Assembly (NCBI RefSeq): GCF_000196615.1 | Contig: NC_014306.1 | Location: 2,604,001 to 2,668,000 of the forward strand | Reading direction: 5' to 3' | Length of the DNA: 64,000 nt | Source of the DNA: Erwinia billingiae Eb661 | Lineage (GTDB): Bacteria; Pseudomonadota; Gammaproteobacteria; Enterobacterales; Enterobacteriaceae | In this document: one piece after another, positions 19,247 to 29,560 of the stretch | Numbering within the stretch: position 1 is the stretch's first letter | Layout of the letters: the number at the start of each line of letters is the position of its first letter | Translations under genes and position numbers: made by a program | Notes under the pieces: model-generated | Database searches by the model: none | What the model saw: only the letters and a program-made list of their open reading frames with translations | What the model was told of the DNA's origin: nothing

Positions 19247-19284
19247 CAAAAAATAGCCGGTTACTCCCAAGAGGTGTAACCGGC
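19247..19284 (-). terminator. Terminator after frmA
   Basis: On the minus strand a 9-bp stem (GCCGGTTAC/GTAACCGGC) is followed by TATTTTTTG, 55 bases past the frmA stop. Confidence 0.8.
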
Positions 19285-19338
19285 AATACGTCTAAGCACA
19301 TATTATTATTGTGGAGAACTTTTTACGAAAGCTGACTG

Positions 19339-20475
<1,137 letters not shown>

Positions 20476-20565
20476 TTAGAGGAAGCGGAGGGAGAGATCG
20501 TGAGTCTCAGTTTCGCCGCTCTCTGCAGGGATGAATGATTCATCATGGGGAATAGTATAGATCGC

Positions 20566-20582
20566 ATACCCCTACGGGGTAT
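20566..20582. promoter_or_regulatory. FrmR-type operator before frmA
   Basis: ATACCCC-TAC-GGGGTAT is a perfect 7-bp inverted repeat of the G/C-tract type bound by CsoR/RcnR/FrmR repressors, 115 bp upstream of frmA and close to a TATACT -10-like box on the minus strand. The rest of 20452-20783 shows nothing codable. Confidence 0.6.
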
Positions 20583-20783
20583 ATAGACTATAGATATTAA
20601 ATAGTGCTTAATGAATTAATTGATTGTTATCAAACGAATTTAAATGTCGCTAAAGGGTTTTGACAATATTTTGGCGGGTGCTTCTGATATTTGGCTGACT
20701 GAGCAGATGCGCAGTTTTTTGGACATAAAGCAGCCTGTGGGTGGGCTGCCGGCATCGAGATGACTGAACATACTAACAGGACG

Positions 20784-21059
20784 TTATTTGAAGTAGGATT
20801 TAACGAGCTTGACCAGCTCACCGATATCTTCACCCGCCTCGCTGTCAGGCTTCAGTTTGCCGGCAAACTCTTCTTTTATATAGCTTTCGAGGATTTCGGT
20901 CATCAGGCCATTCATCGCGCCTCTGACTGCTGCCATTTGCATCAGTACCGGGGCACAATCCGCACCCGCTTCCAGCGAACGCTGTATCCCTTCGCATTGC
21001 CCCTGAATCCTTTTTATTCTGTTTAGCGCGCGTTTCTTATCTTCGGGGGAGTGTGGCAT
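20784..21059 (-). CDS. frmR: Formaldehyde-responsive repressor FrmR
   Basis: A 91-residue CsoR/RcnR-family helical repressor. Pro2 and Cys35, the two residues that formaldehyde cross-links in E. coli FrmR, are present. The usual His60 is a tyrosine here (ESYI instead of ESHI), and an additional Cys22 is present. It represses frmRA until formaldehyde disrupts DNA binding. It reads towards frmA and is preceded by a second operator-like repeat. Confidence 0.88.
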   Translation of the reverse strand: MPHSPEDKKRALNRIKRIQGQCEGIQRSLEAGADCAPVLMQMAAVRGAMNGLMTEILESYIKEEFAGKLKPDSEAGEDIGELVKLVKSYFK

Positions 21060-21067
21060 ACATCCTC

Positions 21068-21090
21068 ATATAGGGTACCGGGGTATATTA
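21068..21090. promoter_or_regulatory. FrmR-type operator before frmR
   Basis: TATAGGGTACCGGGGTATAT contains G-tract half sites around GGTACC and lies directly upstream of the frmR start, overlapping its leader. It resembles the palindrome in front of frmA. Confidence 0.5.
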
Positions 21091-21231
21091 TGACATGACG
21101 TTATAACTGATATGGGCGAAAACTGACAGGATAATTATTCCCCCAGAAAGACCTTAACGCCTTCAGTGATGGACGTTAGCGGACAGTTTGCCAGAGGGGA
21201 ACGGCTTCACCAATACCCCCACCCTCTACCT

Positions 21232-22116
21232 TCAGGTTTTTAATGCATCAATCACGATTCTTAATGCCGGTGACACATTCCGATGCGGATAATAGAGGAA
21301 TGAACCGTCGAGGCGTTGGCTGAAACGCTGTAACACTCTGACCAATCTCCCCCGCTGCAGATCATCGGATACCAGTTCCTCTGGAACATAAGCCAATCCA
21401 AGACCACGCCTTGCGGCTTCGGCCTCCATATAACTGTCAGAAAAGGCCCATTGTCCCTGAGGCCGGTGGGTGATTTTTTTTGCCTGCTGGTTAAGTTCCC
21501 ATGCATACACACTGCCGTCGGCAAGCTGGTAGGCAATACAGGGATGCGCCACTAAATCCTCCGGAGTTTGTGGAAAGCCGTAACGACGAAAATGTTCAGG
21601 TGTAGCAACAATCGCCATCTCCATATCGGGCGTAATTCGTACCGCGATCATGCCTTGTCCGACCTCAGGACCAAGACGTATGCCAGCATCGAATCTTTCC
21701 GCAATGATATCGACAAACCGGCTTTCGCTGATCAGCTCCAGCCGGATATCCGGGTAGCGTTGTTGAAAGATCGCCAGCTTGGGCAGGAGGACTTTATCTA
21801 TGGCATGCTGGCTGGCATTAATACGCACGGTGCCAGAAGGCGTCTGACGATAATGTGCCAGTGTGGCCAGTCCACTATTCAGAGCATCGAATCCGGTCTC
21901 CGCCGTCTTGTAGAGCTGCTCACCGGCCTGGGTCAGCGATAGCCTGCGTGTGGTACGGACCAAAAGTTGTACCCCTAACCTTTCCTCAAGCTCGCGGACA
22001 GAACGGCTAATGCCAGACTGAGCGAGGCCAAGCCGCTGCGCTGCGGCAGTAAAACTGCCTTCCCGCACCACCTGCATAAACAGGTAAAGCTCATTGTAGT
22101 TTTCCCGTTTGGCCAT
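21232..22116 (-). CDS. LysR-family transcriptional regulator, divergent to hydrolase/MFS genes
   Basis: A 294-residue LysR-type regulator (MAKRENYNELYLFMQVV start; helix-turn-helix about 8-65 with SFTAAAQRLGLAQSGISRSV; substrate domain about 92-290). I chose the ATG at 22116 as the family N-terminus although the frame is open for 24 more codons. It is divergent from the secreted hydrolase and MFS exporter genes across about 170 bp, the standard LysR layout, so it probably controls them. The ligand is unknown. Confidence 0.9.
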   Translation of the reverse strand: MAKRENYNELYLFMQVVREGSFTAAAQRLGLAQSGISRSVRELEERLGVQLLVRTTRRLSLTQAGEQLYKTAETGFDALNSGLATLAHYRQTPSGTVRINASQHAIDKVLLPKLAIFQQRYPDIRLELISESRFVDIIAERFDAGIRLGPEVGQGMIAVRITPDMEMAIVATPEHFRRYGFPQTPEDLVAHPCIAYQLADGSVYAWELNQQAKKITHRPQGQWAFSDSYMEAEAARRGLGLAYVPEELVSDDLQRGRLVRVLQRFSQRLDGSFLYYPHRNVSPALRIVIDALKT

Positions 22117-22284
22117 CACCGTTCCCATGCATCTCGATCTATACCAATAGGGTATGAATCCTAGCACTTTCCGCCGTCTAATCATCACTATTTACGCTAA
22201 GTATAATCCCCCTTTCGAGCTCAAATGCAGCGCCTTCCCTTGCGGAAACTGCATTCACACAGTGTTTTTCAAGGGGAGTCTTTT

Positions 22285-23421
22285 ATGAAAATTTTCACCC
22301 GTAAAGTCACAGCTGTCATACCCGCGTTACTGCTATGCACGTCATTAAGTGGAGTTACAACAATGAGTCACGCTGAATCAACCAATCCAAATGCGCCCGT
22401 GTCGATGGTGGCGAAATGGGACAAAACCTTTGTTGAAAGCAGTAAGGTCGAACATCGTAAGGTGACCTTCCCAACCCGTTACGGGATAACTCTGGTCGGC
22501 GATCTGTATATTCCTAAAGATCGTGGAGACCGCAAGCTTGCGGCAATTGCCGTCAGCGGTCCCTTTGGCGCAGTTAAAGAGCAATCCAGCGGTTTATACG
22601 CGCAGACACTGGCAGAAGATGGGTTTGTTACCCTGGCCTTTGATCCCTCCTATACCGGGGAAAGCGGCGGCTCGCCACGCAATGTTGCCTCTCCGGATAT
22701 CAACACCGAAGACTTTAGTGCTGCGGTAGACTTCCTTGGTTTACAAAAAGAGGTCGATCGCCAGCGCATCGGTATTCTCGGCATCTGCGGCTGGGGAGGT
22801 ATGGCGCTGAATGCAGCAGCAATGGATACCCGCGTCAAAGCGGTCGCGACCAGCGTTATGTACGACATGAGCCGCGCCATGGGCCATGGTGTTGGCGACG
22901 GAAAAGACCGCTATTCAACGGCCGACCGCCGTGCGGTATTACACTATCTGAACGAGCAGCGTTGGAAGGATGCAGAAAGCGGCAAAACCGCCTATGCGGG
23001 TCATGATATTTACGTTGATGAGAGCGGGAAAGTAACGACTTCCGAACGCATTCTACCGGAAACCTTACCCGCAAATCCCAATCCGGTGTTGAAAGAGTTC
23101 TTCGATTATTACCGTATGCCGCGCGGGTTCCATCCGCGTTCGGTTAACTCTGCCGGTGCCTGGACAGCCACAACGCCCTTATCGTTTATGAATATGCCAT
23201 TGCTGAGCTATGCCAATGAAATCACTATTCCAACGTTAATCGTTACCGGTGAAAAAGCCCATTCACGCTATTTCGCGGAAGATGCCTTTAAGGCGGTGGG
23301 CAGCAAAGATAAAGAACTGGTGATTGTCCCAGGCGCTAACCATGTCGATTTATACGACAACGTTGCCGGTAAGATACCTTTCACCCGCTTTGAAACGTTT
23401 TTTAAAACCCGCTTACGTTAA
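22285..23421 (+). CDS. Secreted alpha/beta hydrolase (YcjY/dienelactone hydrolase-like)
   Basis: A 378-residue protein with a signal peptide (about 1-35, ending SHAES) and an alpha/beta-hydrolase domain. The nucleophile elbow is GICGWGG with a cysteine in place of the usual serine, as in dienelactone hydrolases and E. coli YcjY. A YTGESGGSPR segment and the C-terminal His in GANHVDLYDN complete the family pattern. The ATG at 22285 follows AAGGGGAG. It is followed by a terminator and the MFS gene. The substrate is unknown; a role in modifying a compound that is then exported is inference only. Confidence 0.8.
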   Translation: MKIFTRKVTAVIPALLLCTSLSGVTTMSHAESTNPNAPVSMVAKWDKTFVESSKVEHRKVTFPTRYGITLVGDLYIPKDRGDRKLAAIAVSGPFGAVKEQSSGLYAQTLAEDGFVTLAFDPSYTGESGGSPRNVASPDINTEDFSAAVDFLGLQKEVDRQRIGILGICGWGGMALNAAAMDTRVKAVATSVMYDMSRAMGHGVGDGKDRYSTADRRAVLHYLNEQRWKDAESGKTAYAGHDIYVDESGKVTTSERILPETLPANPNPVLKEFFDYYRMPRGFHPRSVNSAGAWTATTPLSFMNMPLLSYANEITIPTLIVTGEKAHSRYFAEDAFKAVGSKDKELVIVPGANHVDLYDNVAGKIPFTRFETFFKTRLR

Positions 23422-23445
23422 CCTCCCGAGAATGATTGGTTTATA

Positions 23446-23472
23446 AAACCGCCTGTCAGCGACAGGCGGTTT
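23446..23472 (+). terminator. Terminator between hydrolase and MFS genes
   Basis: A 12-bp perfect stem (AAACCGCCTGTC/GACAGGCGGTTT) with a 3-base loop and a short T-containing tail. It may only attenuate transcription into the MFS gene. Confidence 0.7.
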
Positions 23473-23507
23473 CTCATTCGGGACTGATATTTAGAGAAGT
23501 TAATACT

Positions 23508-24683
23508 ATGTCGATAGTTAAAACATCCCATAACCCGCAGCGTGCAAACTGGAATGGTATTTTTGCGATGACCCTCTGCGCTTTCGTCCTGGTTGCTTCT
23601 GAATTTTTGCCTGTCAGCCTGCTCACGCCGGTTGCCAACGATTTAGACGTCACCGAAGGGCTGGCTGGGCTCGGGATCGCCATCTCCGGCGCACTGGCGG
23701 TATTGACCAGTCTGACAATTTCTGACATTGCCGCCAATATTAACCGCAAACACCTTCTGTTGGGGATGACGGTATTAATGGCCATATCGGGGATGATCAT
23801 CGCGCAGGCTTCCAGCTATCTGGTCTATATGTCAGGACGTGCGCTGATTGGTATTGCCATCGGTGGATTCTGGTCTCTCTCTGCGGCAACGGCCATTCGT
23901 CTGGTGCCCTCGCATCGGGTATCCCATGCGCTGGCTATTTTTAATGGCGGCAATGCGCTGGCGACTGTCGTGGCAGCCCCCCTGGGGAGCTATCTTGGCG
24001 CAACCATCGGGTGGCGCGGTGCCTTCATCTGCATTGTCCCTGTTGCGCTGGTCGCCTTCATCTGGCAATGCTTGAGTCTGCCAGATATGCCCGGTAATAA
24101 GACAAATCAGCCTCGCGGGAGCGTTTTTAGGCTATTAAGCCGTCCTGTTGTTTTAATTGGCATGCTGGCGTGTGGTTTATTTTTTATGGGGCAGTTTACC
24201 TTATTTACCTATGTGCGCCCGTTTCTGGAAACCGTCACTCAGGTAAACCCGTCCGGCTTATCACTGATTTTGCTTATTATCGGTGTTTCAGGTTTGGTTG
24301 GGACGTTAATCGTTTCCCTCTTTCTCAACGCGCGGTTTTACCCGACGCTCATGGCCATCCCTTTTCTTATGGCCATTATCGCCGGGCTGTTAATGCTAGC
24401 GGGTCACAACGTCTGGTTGGTTGCGCCGCTATTAGGGCTTTGGGGAATGCTTGCAACTGCCGCACCAACGGGATGGTGGACATGGATCGCACGGACCCTG
24501 CCGGAGAATGCCGAGGCTGGCGGCGGTCTGATGGTGGCCGTGGTTCAGCTGTCGATCGCCCTGGGGTCAACGGCTGGCGGGATGGTGTTTGATCATCTGG
24601 GCTGGCTGAGCGCGTTTGGTCTGAGCGGTGTGTTGCTGCTTAGTGCGGTTGTCCTGACATTTTTCACCTCTCGATCTCAATAA
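23508..24683 (+). CDS. MFS transporter, DHA1 family (NepI-like)
   Basis: A 391-residue major facilitator with 12 predicted helices. It resembles E. coli NepI (purine ribonucleoside exporter) and other sugar/drug:H+ antiporters: the ASEFLPVSLLTPVANDL helix 1, GRALIGIAIGGFWSLSAA motif C-like helix and LPENAEAGGGLMVA late segment align with NepI. The start at 23508 gives this N-terminus; the frame runs further upstream without a good ribosome site. It is likely an inner-membrane exporter controlled by the LysR gene upstream. The substrate is unproven. Confidence 0.85.
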   Translation: MSIVKTSHNPQRANWNGIFAMTLCAFVLVASEFLPVSLLTPVANDLDVTEGLAGLGIAISGALAVLTSLTISDIAANINRKHLLLGMTVLMAISGMIIAQASSYLVYMSGRALIGIAIGGFWSLSAATAIRLVPSHRVSHALAIFNGGNALATVVAAPLGSYLGATIGWRGAFICIVPVALVAFIWQCLSLPDMPGNKTNQPRGSVFRLLSRPVVLIGMLACGLFFMGQFTLFTYVRPFLETVTQVNPSGLSLILLIIGVSGLVGTLIVSLFLNARFYPTLMAIPFLMAIIAGLLMLAGHNVWLVAPLLGLWGMLATAAPTGWWTWIARTLPENAEAGGGLMVAVVQLSIALGSTAGGMVFDHLGWLSAFGLSGVLLLSAVVLTFFTSRSQ

Positions 24684-25078
24684 AACGCCGGGGTTTCACA
24701 CTGCCCCGCAACTTCTCCTGAAGCCACGCCGCCATTTTCCCGCGAAGAGTAAATGCTGTTTGACGGATGACGTTTTCATTTTCTTTAACGAAATATTTAT
24801 ACGGAGACGATACATTTATTTAATCACGGGAATGTTTTACTTTTTTCAGATGAGTGCCACAATAGACATACGACATAAGTAGCACGCTATTATAAAGTGC
24901 ACTATGTAGTTAAGCGATACCCCTTATCATTTGCAATGACAGCACCAGGGAATACCTACACTACAACCCCAGGCACATAAAATTGCCTCCGCAGAATACA
25001 GTCAGCCGCGAATGTAAAATGACGTATTAACAACGACATAACCGGCGTCACCCTGCGAGAGGCATCAGGAATATCTTT
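24684..25078. other. Intergenic region, no gene seen
   Basis: About 395 bp of AT-rich DNA. A weak hairpin (CGGGG/CCCCG) lies just after the MFS stop. I see no further supported element. Confidence 0.3.
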
Positions 25079-25318
25079 ATGAGAAATCAACTTATAGAAC
25101 GGCCGGTGGCCGTAAAGCATAACATTCGTGAACTCAGGATCGCCGCCGGCTTCTCTCAGCAAACTGCCGCAGAGCGTTTCGATCTCAGCCTGCGCGTCTG
25201 GCAGATGAAAGAGACGGGAAAGAATCCAACCCCGCTCAGCCAGGGAGAATACGAATTGCTATTGTTACTGGCCGGAGAGCATCCTAATTTTGCCCTTTTG
25301 TCTCAAAAGAAAAAATAA
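25079..25318 (+). CDS. Small helix-turn-helix DNA-binding protein
   Basis: A 79-residue protein. Residues about 14-50 (NIRELRIAAGFSQQTAAERF, then LSLRVWQMKE) look like an XRE/Cro-type helix-turn-helix with a conserved Gln-Gln pair in the turn, and the lysine-rich tail ends in KKK. It is an orphan flanked by 400-bp AT-rich spacers on both sides, so it could be a remnant or mobile-DNA-derived regulator. Without a partner gene it is not a convincing antitoxin. Confidence 0.55.
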   Translation: MRNQLIERPVAVKHNIRELRIAAGFSQQTAAERFDLSLRVWQMKETGKNPTPLSQGEYELLLLLAGEHPNFALLSQKKK

Positions 25319-25775
25319 GCCGTTCTGCTCACAGGGTTCCTGAGGCTTGTAATGTTGTATTGAACCCTATCCAAAATTAAAGTCCATTTCCCGCCCCTTA
25401 TCCGCGCCTCAGCAATTCATTAGGCTGATAATGAATGATTGTTTCTCACTGATAGCGCGCGCAACGTCGCAAAGGCCCGAAAAATAAAACCATAACACCC
25501 TGAAAAACAATACTAAAAATTAATTTGGCTTTATTTTTACCTCCAGTAAATTTAGTCGTTTATTCACCTGTCAATTCTCTGATCGCCACCTATAATACAA
25601 TTTTTCTGATTGACCGGGGAGGATGAATAAACCTCTAAAGCATCCACTAAAAGATAAAAATTAGCGTATCTACACCTGCAAAGATTGATGTTAATGGATA
25701 AAAAATAACTAAAAAAATTACCTAATGGGTCTGTCTGACCAAAAACAATCAGTACTCTTACACCAGGAAATAAGA
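25319..25775. other. Intergenic region upstream of the chemoreceptor gene
   Basis: About 455 bp of AT-rich DNA. I looked for a FliA-type promoter (TAAA-N15-GCCGATAA) and did not find a convincing one. No gene is supported. Confidence 0.3.
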
Positions 25776-27707
25776 ATGAAAAACCTACTTAACCGCACCA
25801 GTTTGCCTGCTAAGTTTTTACTGCTTGGGCTGTTTTCAGCGATTCTGTTTTTTTTGCCCACGGCTTTATTCATTCAAAGCGGCAGTCAGGCTATTGATGC
25901 AAAAAAAATTGAACTCAGCGGCATTCCGGTAGAGAAAAAAATGCTGACGCTGCTTAATAAAATCCAGCGTCACCGCGCCGAAAGCGCCATTGCGATTTCT
26001 CAACATAAACCTGACAACGCGCCTCGCCTGGCGTTGGCTGAAGATGCCAGCCGGGATCTCACAACGATCATCACCGACCTCAAGCAGGTGGATAATACTG
26101 CCCAGCCCCTAACCAGTTTGGCGACGTTCAATGATGATTGGCGGCAGTTGCAAAACGATATTTTAGCCGGGAGACTGAGCCTGTCTGACAGCCTGCAGCG
26201 CCACGCCAGCCTGATTCAAAAACTGCTGATAGCGAATCAGAATGTGCTGGATTTTTATGGCTTAACGCTGGATGCCGATCTCAATACTTATCAGTTTATT
26301 ATCAGTATTTTTAGTCGCTTACCTCAGCTGACCGAAACCCTCGGACAAATCAGAGCCAGTGGCGCGTCTGTGATTGCTGCGGGCAATAACGTCACCGACG
26401 CGGATCGCAGTCGTATGGCGTTTCAAATCGAAAGTGGCAAAACCGCCCTCGCACAGTTCAATAGCAATATGGAAAAAGTGTTCACTATCGAACCCAGCCT
26501 GCGTGAAATCTTTGCCCGTTCAGATCAGGATGCGAATAAGCAGGCCAATGACGCCCTGCAACTGGCGGAGCATATCTTTGTCAGTAAAAGCGTTACCGTC
26601 GCGCCCGCCGAATACATTCGCGTTTTCACCCAGTCAATAAACCGTTACGCAGAGTTAGGGTCGAATAGCGCGGATAAACTGTCCCAGATGCTGGAAAGTC
26701 AGGCAACCGAAAAACGCCATGCTCAATTTTGGCTGCTGGCCGGCTTATTCAGTATCGCGTTACTCGCGGTGTATACGGCGGTTATGATTTCGCGATCGGT
26801 CACCGGACCGGTGGAACTGGCGGTTAATGCGGCAAGCAAAGTGGCTGCAGGCGATTTAACGACCTCGTTTACGGTGACAGGAACGAATGAGATGTCCATG
26901 TTGTTAAACGCGTTGCTACTGATGCAGAACCGTTTGGCAGAGCTTGTCTCAGGCATCAAATCCAATGCTGTCACCATCGCAACCTCTTCCGAAGAGATAG
27001 CCAGCGGTAATGGCGATCTCTCTTCTCGTACCGAACAGCAGGCGGCTTCGCTTGCTGAGACTGCCGCGAGTATGGAGCAGTTAGCGTCCATCATCAGTCA
27101 TAACGCAGAAAATACCCGCTACGCGTCCACCATGGCAGAATCGGCAACCAATGCTGCCCTTCTCAGTGGTAATGCCATGGAATCCGTTATGGAAACAATG
27201 CATAAGATCCGCGGCAGTTCCGGAAAAATTGAAGAGATCACCAGCGTGATTGACGGCATCGCTTTCCAGACCAATATTCTGGCGCTCAATGCCGCGGTTG
27301 AAGCGGCGCGTGCCGGAGAATCAGGCAAAGGATTTGCCGTGGTCGCCTCTGAAGTGCGCGCCCTTGCGCAACGTTCGGCTGCTGCAGCGAAAGAGATTAA
27401 AGGATTAATTGAGCAGTCGGTTGATCATGCCCATGAGGGGATCGCGATGGCTAAGAATGCAGGAGATAGGGTCAGGCAGAGCGTGGAGGCCATTGAGCAG
27501 ACCTCACAATTGATCCGCGATATTTCAACCTCATCCGCTGAGCAAAGCAGCGGTATTACGCAGATTAATATCGCCGTAAATCAAATGGATCAGGTAACCC
27601 AACAAAACGCCGTGCTGGTTGAGGAATCGGCCACCTCGGCAGATGATCTGGCACACCGTGCGGCTCATCTTCGGGACATGGTGGCCGTTTTCCGTACCGC
27701 ATCCTGA
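25776..27707 (+). CDS. Methyl-accepting chemotaxis protein
   Basis: A 643-residue chemoreceptor: TM1 (about 10-32), a periplasmic helical sensor domain (about 33-320), TM2 (about 322-345), HAMP (about 346-398), and the cytoplasmic signalling hairpin with [20 protein letters not shown] near residue 495. It ends VAVFRTAS and lacks the C-terminal NWETF-type pentapeptide, so it is a low-abundance type relying on other receptors for methylation. The ATG at 25776 follows AGGAAA; 17 more codons are open upstream. No other chemotaxis genes are nearby. The ligand is unknown, though the polyamine genes next door make an amine plausible (inference). Confidence 0.92.
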   Translation: MKNLLNRTSLPAKFLLLGLFSAILFFLPTALFIQSGSQAIDAKKIELSGIPVEKKMLTLLNKIQRHRAESAIAISQHKPDNAPRLALAEDASRDLTTIITDLKQVDNTAQPLTSLATFNDDWRQLQNDILAGRLSLSDSLQRHASLIQKLLIANQNVLDFYGLTLDADLNTYQFIISIFSRLPQLTETLGQIRASGASVIAAGNNVTDADRSRMAFQIESGKTALAQFNSNMEKVFTIEPSLREIFARSDQDANKQANDALQLAEHIFVSKSVTVAPAEYIRVFTQSINRYAELGSNSADKLSQMLESQATEKRHAQFWLLAGLFSIALLAVYTAVMISRSVTGPVELAVNAASKVAAGDLTTSFTVTGTNEMSMLLNALLLMQNRLAELVSGIKSNAVTIATSSEEIASGNGDLSSRTEQQAASLAETAASMEQLASIISHNAENTRYASTMAESATNAALLSGNAMESVMETMHKIRGSSGKIEEITSVIDGIAFQTNILALNAAVEAARAGESGKGFAVVASEVRALAQRSAAAAKEIKGLIEQSVDHAHEGIAMAKNAGDRVRQSVEAIEQTSQLIRDISTSSAEQSSGITQINIAVNQMDQVTQQNAVLVEESATSADDLAHRAAHLRDMVAVFRTAS

Positions 27708-27722
27708 GCCTCTGACCCACAA

Positions 27723-27749
27723 GGGCCCGTCACCTCAGGCAACGGGCCC
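27723..27749. terminator. Hairpin between convergent mcp and uraH
   Basis: An 8-bp perfect stem (GGGCCCGT/ACGGGCCC) between two convergent genes, without a clear T-tract on either strand. Confidence 0.45.
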
Positions 27750-27790
27750 ATTTGGGAAAAAAGACCGCTCGGTAAACCAGACGGTTTCTT

Positions 27791-28210
27791 TTAGTTACCG
27801 CGATAGGTCGAGTAACCGTACTGGCTCAGCAGTAACGGGATATGGTAATGCCCGCCATTTTCCACATGGAACAACACCGGGATTTCAGGGAAAAACGTTG
27901 GCTTGCCCGCGCTCTTATAGTAATCGCCAGTTTTGAATACCACCTTGTAATCGCCTTCAGTCATCGGCTTATCCTGCGGAAACAGTGCAGCGATGCGCCC
28001 ATGGTCATCCGTTTTGCCTGACGCCAGGTTAACCCAGTTATCCTTTTGGCGCTGTTGGAGTTCAACCTCCACGCCCGGCGTTGGCGTACCCGTTTCCAGG
28101 TTGAGGACATGGACGCTGAGCGGATTGGCAACGGGCGCAGTTTGCGCAGCACCGGCTGTGCAGGAGGCGGCGAAAAGCGATAAAAAGACAATTTTAGAGA
28201 AAGTGTTCAT
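27791..28210 (-). CDS. uraH: 5-hydroxyisourate hydrolase (transthyretin-like, periplasmic)
   Basis: A 139-residue HIU hydrolase with a signal peptide (about 1-22). It hydrolyses 5-hydroxyisourate, the product of urate oxidation. The N-terminal LSVHVLN histidine, central KTGDYYKS and HYHIPLLLSQYGYSTYRG C-terminus match E. coli HiuH; the last residue is Asn instead of the usual Ser of YRGS. It reads in the same direction as the cytochrome/dehydrogenase genes, 116 bp downstream. No urate oxidase or OHCU decarboxylase is in the window. Confidence 0.92.
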   Translation of the reverse strand: MNTFSKIVFLSLFAASCTAGAAQTAPVANPLSVHVLNLETGTPTPGVEVELQQRQKDNWVNLASGKTDDHGRIAALFPQDKPMTEGDYKVVFKTGDYYKSAGKPTFFPEIPVLFHVENGGHYHIPLLLSQYGYSTYRGN

Positions 28211-28326
28211 GAGTTAGCTCCGCGTTGTAATTGCTAGCTATATTCAACGACATTGATAGCTCACTCAATTTTTCTCTCAAATATCTGAAATTTCCCAGAT
28301 TGTCTTCCCGCGCTCTTCCCGACCGA

Positions 28327-29556
28327 TCACCTCCCACCTTCCCGGTATTGTTTATCCGCGTTTAAAACGTCCTTAATGTTGTCTTCATCAACCGGATGGG
28401 GAGGGTTCCCCCACTGACCTCTGACGTAATTGACAATATCCCGCATCTGCTGGGGCTGAAGCAGGCCATGATAAGCAGGCATTTTGTAGGGAATGTTTCC
28501 CTGGGTGACCGGTGTTTCTGCGCCGAACGCGATGACCTTGATCAGATTGTCGGGCTCCTCAGCGCTGACAGACGGGTTATTCACCAATGAGGGGACATTG
28601 TCATCGGTTCCCTGCCCGGTTGTACCGTGACAGGTTGAGCAATAACGCAAATAGAGCGTCTGCCCGGAACTGCCTGCAGCGATCGCCCCGCGGGTTTGCG
28701 ATGCAGCCGCATGGGTATGTGAGGCCGGTTTTTTATCGCTGAGGCTGGCCAGGTAACTGCTGATGGCATTCAGGTCATTGTTATTCAGATACTGGGTACT
28801 TTGTGTCACAACGTCGCTCATCGGGCCCGAAATAGCGGAGTGCTTGCTTCGCCCTGTTTTCAGTAAATCTTTTATTTCTTCAGCCGGAATAGCCCCATTC
28901 CTGAGCGAGGGTGCATACCAGCCGTCAATCATCGCACCACTCAGGAAAGTGGCATCAGAACTGTCGTACGATTTTTCCTGCATGCCAATCCCCCTTGGCG
29001 TATGGCAGGCACCACAATGGCCAGGACCTTCGACAAGGTATTTACCGCGCTGAATTACCCCGTCGTCGACTCCCGCCGGGGTGCTAACCTCTTCTTTGCT
29101 ATCGGTGAACATCCAGTTCCAGATACCCATCGGCCAACGCGGAGAGAATATCCACGGTATTTCTCCCGGACTATTTTTTTGAGCGGATGCTTTCACATCC
29201 TGTTTGAAATAGGTGTAGAGCGCGTGCATATCTTCATCGTTCATTTTGGCATATGACGGATAGGGCATCGCCGGATAAAGATAATGCCCATCGCGGGCCA
29301 CGCCTTTTCTGACCGCTTTTTCAAAATCTGCGTAACTGTATAACCCGATTCCCTCTTTCACATCCGGCGTAATGTTGGTTGAAAAAATATCCCCTAAGGG
29401 AGTATGAAATCGTTTACCTCCCGCCATTACATCGCCGCCCTCTTTGGTATGGCATGCGACGCAGTCCGAAATACGCGCCACATACTCTCCCTCTGGAGAC
29501 GCGGCGAAACTGCTGGCAGAGATAATCAACGCGCTTGTCAGGATAATTTTAATCAT
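28327..29556 (-). CDS. Triheme cytochrome c (dehydrogenase electron-acceptor subunit)
   Basis: A 409-residue periplasmic protein with a signal peptide (about 1-19) and three c-type haem sites: CVACH (32-36), CGACH (181-185) and CSTCH (306-310). This three-domain layout is that of the cytochrome subunits of membrane gluconate/alcohol/fructose dehydrogenases. It starts 4 bases after the SpdH-like gene, so the flavoenzyme almost certainly passes electrons to it and on to quinone or an oxidase. No C-terminal membrane helix is evident. Haem attachment needs the Ccm machinery, not seen here. Confidence 0.93.
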   Translation of the reverse strand: MIKIILTSALIISASSFAASPEGEYVARISDCVACHTKEGGDVMAGGKRFHTPLGDIFSTNITPDVKEGIGLYSYADFEKAVRKGVARDGHYLYPAMPYPSYAKMNDEDMHALYTYFKQDVKASAQKNSPGEIPWIFSPRWPMGIWNWMFTDSKEEVSTPAGVDDGVIQRGKYLVEGPGHCGACHTPRGIGMQEKSYDSSDATFLSGAMIDGWYAPSLRNGAIPAEEIKDLLKTGRSKHSAISGPMSDVVTQSTQYLNNNDLNAISSYLASLSDKKPASHTHAAASQTRGAIAAGSSGQTLYLRYCSTCHGTTGQGTDDNVPSLVNNPSVSAEEPDNLIKVIAFGAETPVTQGNIPYKMPAYHGLLQPQQMRDIVNYVRGQWGNPPHPVDEDNIKDVLNADKQYREGGR

Positions 29557-29560
29557 GGTG

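Noticed and set aside
25079..25318. Antitoxin of a toxin-antitoxin pair
   Set aside because: The small helix-turn-helix protein has no adjacent partner gene on either side.
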